Shown: positions 8,701 through 17,700 of the stretch, one piece after another
Numbering within the stretch: position 1 is the stretch's first letter
Layout of the letters: every line of letters begins with the position of its first letter
Assembly: GCF_048266365.1 (NCBI RefSeq)
Contig: NZ_JBLWZP010000008.1
Span: 1-64,000 of the forward strand
DNA: 64,000 nucleotides
DNA from: Galbibacter sp048266365
Lineage (GTDB): Bacteria; Bacteroidota; Bacteroidia; Flavobacteriales; Flavobacteriaceae
Direction: 5' to 3'
Notes under the pieces: generated by a model
The model's database searches: none
The model's input: the letters and a program-made list of their open reading frames with translations, nothing else
Told to the model about the DNA's origin: nothing
Position numbers and translations under genes: made by a program

Positions 8701-11700
8701 ACACCATCAATACTGTATAGATAAGGCGCGGTGCCAGTTGTTGGATCAACTGTTACTGTAATCTGACCTAAAGCAGTAGTGTTACTTGGATTACACGCAA
8801 ATTCTGTTGTCACCGTAGCTGTAAAGTCTAAAGCCACAGGTTCAGTAATGGTTACATTCGTCTCATCAAAACAACCTAGATCCGAAGTCACTCTTACCAC
8901 ATAATTACCTGCTGGAAGGTCAGTGAACAATCCATTAGTATTGGTCGCAGTAACAGGGCCGCTTAGGGTATAGGTATAAGGAGGGTTTATAGTTGTAGCC
9001 GATGTAACAGTAGCCTTTATAGCTCCATCAGTCGCGCCTTCACAAGAAACATTAATTTGGTTGCTGATCTCAATTACAGGAAGAACCGGAGCACTTAATT
9101 CCAAATCAATAGCATCATCACAGCCCTCACTATCGACAACGTTAAAGGTATATGTTCCAACTTGATCTAATCCTGTAAAGCTAGAAACAGCTCCATTGTT
9201 GACCGTAGTTCCATCAGGGAATACAACACTGTAAGTGAAGTTTCCAGATCCGCCATTAGCGTTGATAGTCACTTCACCTGCTACATTGTTATTAGAAACA
9301 TCACATGAAATTACCTTATCAATATCATAGCCTAAGCTTATCTCTTCAAATAGAGTAGCAGTATCGGTAAGGGTAATAGAACAATTCCAATTGTCTGAAA
9401 TTCTAACCTCATAGGTTCCTGCTCCTAGATTAGTGAAGGTCGTAGTATTTCCAGTTTTTGGAGAACCAAAGTCCAGTCCATCTTTAATCAATTGGAAAGT
9501 GTAAGGCCCTCCTGATCCACCAATAACATTATCTACTTTAATTTCACCTACTAATCCTTCACAATTAGGTGCACTTACTGAAATACTACCGGTTATTGCA
9601 ACTGGTTCAGTAATAGTTTCAGAAGGCAATTGAATTGGACAACCTTTTTGATCAATTACCCAAATTTCATAAGTCCCTGTAGCTAAACCTTCAAAACGAG
9701 GGTTATCCACATATTTATTGATATCATTTGAGTCTGAAATAGGTGAAATACCTACATAGTATTTATAACCACCCCATCCACCTGATGCATTAATTACCTC
9801 AATAATACCATCATTAAGATCGCAAGTTTGAGGAGTCACAGTTGCTGACGCAGTTAATGCTGCCGGTGGTGTTGCAATTGTAAAGTTTCTGGTCTGACTA
9901 CAAAAAGGAGCATCATCTTGAACTACTTCCACAGTGTAAACACCTGCATCAAATTGATTTATTGTTATGTCGGTATTACCTACACCAACAGCAGATTTGA
10001 TTGCTGTTGAACGATCTCCAACAGTTCCTGTTTGATCATAAACATATACAATTACACCTCCGGTGTAAGTTGGATCAACCAGTTCTACAATAATTTCTCC
10101 TGTTGCAGAACCTAAACAAACCGCACTTGATACAACATTTAAATTAATATCAAATGTATTAGGATCAGTTAATTCTTCGAAAACTATTAATTCACAACCT
10201 GTATCAATATTGATCACCTTAACTTGATAGCTTCCAACTTCTAATCCAGTAAATGTCTCGGTGGTTCCTGTAATAGTTTTCTTTTCTATTTCGGTCCCTG
10301 CACTGTCATATAAATAAAATTCTAAAATTTCTGATGTATGTCCTAAATCTAACGAAGCATTTACTTGAATAGTCCCATCACCTCCCATACATGTTGGATT
10401 GGTTGGGGTAGTTTCTATCTTTTCTAGTTTGTTATATGCTATAACATCAATATCATCAGTGATAGAACATCCATTTTCATCATAGACGTTTACTACAACA
10501 TTTCCGCCTAAAGGATTTGAAACATTGAACTCGGTTTTAACACCCTTCTGAGTTCTATCATCGGTAGTGTCCGAGGGAGTCCCATTATCATAAATGAACT
10601 CATAGAAATGACCTCCCTCTCCTCCAGTAACGCCAGTAGCAGTTACCGTAGCCATATTTACCGTATTGCCTGTAGTACAGCCAAATTCATTCACATCTAA
10701 CTTCAAACCAGTTAAATCTGCAGGTTGATAAATCGTGGCTTTAATAGGTAATGATTCACAAGCATTATCCGCAGCAGCAGTAATTATTATTTCATATGTA
10801 ATTCCGACTTCAGCCCCAACCAATTCTGTGAAAGTTGCTTGATAACCATTTGAACTTTCTGGATCCTTTGCCAGTGGATTTCCATCACTCGATACAATTT
10901 TAAAAGTAAATGGTCCTACACCATTGTCTAAAGCAGTTACAGTAATGGTTCCGTCTGCTGCTCCATAACATGTAACATCCGTTGTAATAGGATCTGCTAA
11001 AATTTCAGGTATTACTTTTTCAGGCACTTCAATAGTCCTCGAAATCACACAACTAGTTTTGGCATCTCTAAGTGTGATGGTATAGATACCTGCCACATTT
11101 GCATCCGTAAACAATTTTGAATTTGGAGGTGTCGAAGTCGCCAACGGTGTTTCTGCTACCGTAGTAAATCCATCAGGTCCACTAATTGAGTAGAATATGT
11201 TAGTAGAGGCATCCACTGAAGAACCTCCTTTAATTTCAAAGTATATTTCAGCATTTTCACCTCCATCACTTGCTTTTTGACAATCTAAAGCCTCAGTTAC
11301 TTCTAATTTGGCAAAAGCTAATGGCTCATAAATTTCAACATCTTCAGTCGCTGAAACGGTACAACCATTACTATCTTTTACCATAATCTCATAAGTCCCT
11401 GTAGAAAGATTGGTAAATACATTTTCATCAGCAAGTCCATAAGTTGCACCTCCATCAGTAGAATAATAATATGGTGCCAGTCCGGTACTAGGATCAACAT
11501 TAATTGTAATACTTGAATTACCCCCACAATTGTCTGGTACTACAGGGTCAATTACGGGAGGTTGACTAATATTTAATGTTACCGGCCCCAAATATTCTTC
11601 ACAACCGTATTGATCTTTTACTGAAACATCAACAGTAATATTTTTCAATGTAGGATCCAATATATTGTCAATAGAGACTTCCATTGGATTATCGGTGGTG

Positions 11701-14700
11701 GTGATAAAATCGATAGCAGAATCATAAGAACCATCTCCGTCAATATCAAAATTGGTACTGGACAAAATGTAAGTATACTCACCGCCCCCACCTTCAATAT
11801 CAGGAACTACTATTAAACCTGGGGTTTCACAAGTGATATCCCTTAATTTCTCTGGAGTTCCTGTAATTGGGTCTTGCTCTTTAATCGTAATATTCTCAGT
11901 TGCAGTAACACAAGTATCATTTCCACCTCCATCATGCTGAGTTACTTTCACATAATAGTCTCCAGGAGCTAACTGATTTGGAATAGTATATGTCTCTGGT
12001 AATGAAAAAGGAACATCCGATGGACTCGTAAAAATTGCGGTTGGATTTCCTAATTCATAAAGTTCGTATCGAATATAAAGCCCTTCTGTACCATCAGCAT
12101 CTGTAAGCGTAAAAGATATTTGACCATCATTTGTACCCGCACAAGAAGGCTCATAATTAAGTTCAATAACCATAGGTAGGGTTATTTTATCATTTACATT
12201 TATAGTGCTTTGAAGAATACAACCTGTGGAATCTTTTACAAAAAAGACATAAGTTCTTCCAGGTACCAATCCAGTAAAAGTATGTTCATGAGGTCCCGCT
12301 TCGGTCGCTGGAGTTGGAGTTGTCCAGCCATTTTCCGGATTATCAGGATCGAAATTGAACACATCCTCTGTATAGGTATATTGATAGCCTGGTATACCCT
12401 TGCTTCCTACCACTGTTACCGTTAACATTCTATTATCACAGAACACATCCGTAGATTTAATATCAATACTCAGATCGTCCAGTGGATACGGAATTAAGAA
12501 TTTGTCAAACTCATAGAAACAGACAACATCACCATTGGCATCTATTGTTCGTATTGCAGGATAAACCACATCTCCAGGATTATAGGTGCGGAATTCATTA
12601 GTAGCTGCCCATATCGGTGAAGGATCGTTTACATTATCTGTGTATTGAACAGTTAAACCAGGATAGGTTGGCACATTTAAAATATCAAATCCGAAATCCT
12701 TAGCCTCAGCTCCGCAATCGGTAATTGTAGGGACAAGATCACCTATTAATTCCTCAGGATTTATAATAGCTTTTGACTCATTGTCACTACAACCATAGTT
12801 ATCAGTTACCGTAACTGTATAATTTGCAGCCGGTAAGTTGAAATATGTTACCGATGTTGCGGTGTAGTTTTCCTCAACTTTTATATCATTTGTACCATCA
12901 TTAACCACAATTTTATAAGGCCCAACACCTCCACTAATTTCAATAAGAATTGAACCCGTTTCATCGTGACATTGAGGTTGTGTTGGTGTTGTTGTAACGC
13001 TTATAGCATCAAACGCCTTAACCTCAACGGAATCCTTAAAAATACAGGCACCTGAACCGTCATTAACTTCAATGTCAAAAGTACCTTCACTTCCTGGCAG
13101 AACCTCGTAGGTGTTTACAGTATCAAAACTAGCTCCGCCATCAAAACTATATTGATAATTACCATCACCCCCAGTTGCAGTCACTTTAATGGAACCAGCT
13201 GTACATGCTATATGTGTTACATCAATACCAGCATCAAGATCTTCTCTTACTAAAACAGTTTTTGTCGCTGCAGAACAGCCGTAGCCATCCTTAACAGTAA
13301 CCTGGTAAGTTCCTGGATCTAAGTTTTTAAACTCATGATGCTCCTCGTCAACATTTGGCGGGTAAAAAACACCCGTACCGTCACTTAGACTCACCAAATA
13401 ATCTCCATTACCCTTAGATATTTCTACCTTAATCCCGGGAGTATAAATACCTCCTTCGCAAGCGGTAGCCGCTACTTCAAACTCGATATCTACCGGTGCA
13501 GATATCGTTATTGTATCAGTAATATCATCACAACCATTACTATCTTTTGCTCGGACAACATAATCACCAATAGGTAAATCATCAAAAATTCTATTCCCAC
13601 CATTGGTTACAAAATCATAACCTGCAATTGCATTTTCATTAGTGTCTTCCAACTGATACGTATAACCAGGTGTTCCACCGGTTGCAGTTCTCGCAGTAAT
13701 AGTAGCAGTAGCTATATTACAAGTGATTTCTGAAGTGATTTGTGCTGTGACCTCAACAGGATCAGGTTGCACAATTGTAAATGGTATTTCATCACCACAA
13801 TCTAAGGTCGGATCAGCAGTTTGATTATCTATATCTCTAACATAAAGTGTGTAATCCCCTGGTCCCAAATTCACTGGAATTTCTAAGATAGATTCTGTGG
13901 AGTTTCCTAAGGTTGTAGCGAAGTTACTATCTAGGCTGTATTCATAACCGCTTGCTCCAAAATTATTCACTGCAATTGTAATTTTGCTATCCGTTAAGGC
14001 ATTACAACTTACATCGGTAACTCCAACTAATCCAGCATTAAAACCTTGATTTTCATCAACAATCACCTTAATATCTTTAAATAGTGGACATTTTTCAGGG
14101 ATTTGAGTAACTAGGATATCATCAATAGCTAAGTCATTTCCATCTTCAACTAAAGAATTGGTTTTAATCACCAAATCAAGTTCTGTATGGCCATTAGGAT
14201 TTAAATCAATCGTAAATTCTTCCCACTTATCAGATTTAGGAATAACCCCGGTCAAATCTTCTGCAATAACAGCATCATTATTACTTGGGTCTACCAACTG
14301 AATTACAATATTTGGATCTCCTTTTAGGGGATTTGAAGTGGATTCCATAAGGTTATGCCCCCAAATAGAAACCTGTACATCTTGGTTAGGAAGAAAATCT
14401 TTTATAGGTTTTCTATAGATTACACCACCCATTCCGGCAACTCCACCAATGTTAATGGCTATAAAACGGCCTTCCGGATTACCAGTGTGATCTCTAACAT
14501 CTACCCAGTCACCAAAATCAGTTGCGATTCTTTGTGTTACACTATATTCGCCATCATTAATTCTTGTATCATTTATATCTGATTGTGAGCCACAATTTCC
14601 ACCAGGCATCTGATCTTCATAGCAATAAATCGAAGAATCAATACTTGGAATACTTGTATTTGGACCAAATCCAAAATCCTCTACCAGTAGAACACTAGGT

Positions 14701-17700
14701 GTTGCTGGTAGGTTACTAACATAATTAATTCTTACATCGTAAGTCCCTGGAGTAACTCCATTAAATACATTTTCAGATTGTTCCGTACCTCCATTAAGTT
14801 GGAAGGTATAGTCAAATGTTGAAGGTGATGCACTTACTGTAATATTTCCTGTACCATCACAATTATAAGCGACCGAAGCCCCAAGTTCAGGATCTTCAGG
14901 CCCTTCTTCAACAGTAATAGGCATAGGACCATAGAAACAGCCACTAGCATCTTTTATATACAATTCATATGTTCCCGGCATTAAATATTCAGTTGCTGAA
15001 GCCCCATAAGATGATCCTCCATTAAAACTATATTGATATGGTGCAGTTCCTCCTTGTGCATTCGTTATCCTAACATCTGCACCCTGAGTTGGGTTACACT
15101 CTACCAAGGCAGCAACATTAGCTGAAGCTGTTAACTCTTGAGGTTGTACTATAGTGTAAAACAACTTCACGTCACAACCCTGAGAATCTTTTACTACGAT
15201 ATTGTAGTTACCTGATAATAGGTTATTAAAGACATTTGAACCTTGGAAAGTTGCCCCTCCATCAATAGAATATCCTGTATAGTTCCCAGAACCTCCACCA
15301 GCAGTAATGGTAAGAGTTGATGTTGTACCATTACATAAAATATCTGTGTTTGAAGCGGAAACAGTTAGAGGTGGATCAGTGGTAATACTAATATCGTATT
15401 TAGCTTCACAATAACCTGCTCCCCCTATGTGATCCCTTACATATACATCATATTCCCCTGCAGTGGTAATCGTTACGGGATTTGTAGTGGAGAATCCTGT
15501 AGGTGTTACCCCATCAGGTACAATAACATATACATAATTCCCATCGCCACCTACTGCCGTTATGGTAACATCAGTAGATGTGCCGCAGGAAGAAATAGGA
15601 TTCGCTGAAGCACTTACTTTCAATTCCGGATCAACTGTAATTGATTTCGTGTCCTTACAATTATTTTCATCAGTTACAGTAACCGTGTATGTTCCCGGAT
15701 CAAGATCCTTAAAAATTCCTGTTGTATTGGTTAAACCTCCATTCAAAGAATAGCTTAATACTCCCGAACCTGTTCCTGTTGTAACCGTAGCTGTAATGGT
15801 TAACCCTACAGCCTCATTATAGCAAAGATCATTTGCAGTAAGGGTCAACTGCGGAGCAATTGCCGGTTTAATTGTAATTGTAGTAGAGACAACATCACAT
15901 TGATTGGCATCAGATACTTCAACAGTATAATCTCCAGCAAGCAGTCCTGAGAAAAATCCAGTTCCATTGCTTACTAATAAATTCCCTCCCGTATCATATA
16001 AATCATAAGTATAACTACCCCAACCTCCGGAAGCAATGATAGTTATTGTTCCAGGGGATATTGTACCTGTGTTGGTACAACTTTCATGAGTAACCTCTGG
16101 TAAACTTAAAATTAATGGTGTTTGCGGCTCTTCAACAGTAACCTCACTTGAATCTGTACAGTTTGTCGTGTTGTCTGTTACTGTAATAGTATATTTTCCG
16201 GCAGCTAATCCAGTTAAATCAACGGTATTTCCAATTTGGTCAATCCCATTATCAACTGTTGCACCTGTATCATTAGTGATTGTATAATTGTAATTCACAG
16301 AAAAACCACTTACCGTGAATTGAATTTTACCATCAGAACCACCTACACAACTGGCATTGCTAATTAATTTGCCTACAACGTTAATTGGTGTTAAAGCTGG
16401 AATAGTTAGATTTTCTTCATAAAAGCATCCTTTTTCATCAGTAACTCTAAATCTGTAGGTAACTCCAGCGGCTAAATCCTCAAAAACAGCATTAGTTTCG
16501 TTATCCTTAACCTCAGTAGCCGGACTTATAATTTCGTACTTAATCGCACCCGACCCACCTGTTACAGAAAGACTTACATCTGAGTTGTTCGCAGGACACT
16601 GGACCGTACTCATGGTAAAATCAATATCTGTAGGTGGTGTTAATGGGTCAAATGTAATCTCGTCTGATTGTTGTATACAATCCGGGCTATTTTTATCCCT
16701 ATAACTAGGAGTATATGTGCCTTCGGTTAAACTACCAAACACAGGGCTATCTTGCCAAGTCACTCCGTCAATTGAATATTCAAAGGTACCCGATCCTCCA
16801 GTTGCATTGGAGAATGTAATTTCACCAAGAGTTAAACATGTATAATTACTTGATGGACCGGAATCAGCAGAAATTTGAACTCCTTCATCAATGGTTATAT
16901 ATGTTTCAAAATCACAAACTCTATTTCCTTTTTCACCTCTAACAATAACGGTATATTCGCCTGGTGCTAAATTTGCAAAATTTGGTGTTCCAATAAAATT
17001 AACACCATCTAAACTATAAGAAACATTATACTTTTGGTCATTAATCATATTTATAGAAATACTACCGTCATTTGAATCAAAGCAAGTTTCATCTGTAGGA
17101 TTGACCTCAAACTCCATTACTGGTTCAACGATAATGGTAACATGATTTGAAAAACTGTAGCAGTTATTTCTATCAAAAACAACGTAACTATAGGTTCCTT
17201 GTTCACCTAATTTAACATCAAAAATTTGCCTTGTTTGCCCAACTCCCTGCATTTCCCCAGCAGGAATATCGTTTACGCTATTATAACTAATCGCTGGAGC
17301 GGTTGCCCCTACTGCTGGTTCATAACTCCAAATCGCATAGGTGTGTGGTGTTAGACCTCCCTCAGATTGTACCTGTATATTTCCTTCTTTACAGGTTACA
17401 TTTTGAGAAACCTCCGCTGTAATAGTTAATGGAGCTGGTGGTATTATTGTATAATCGTGTGAAAAGGTACAGCCATCCTCTGTTGTAACCTCTACAGTAT
17501 ATGTGCCTGGATTAAGGTCGTTGAATTCATGGTGATTGTCATCAACTGCTTCTTGCTTATCAACGATGTCAGCTGTACCTGTGCCATTTTTTAAGACATA
17601 TGTATACCATCCTCTTACATCTCCTACGTTGATGCTAAAGGATCCTTTATCAGTATTACACGTGGGATTGGTAGTGGTAACTGTAACATTAAAATTACTT

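Noticed and set aside
9703..9711. Perfect DnaA box TTATCCACA
   Set aside because: It lies alone inside the sprB coding sequence far from any cluster; one hit in 64 kb is expected by chance.
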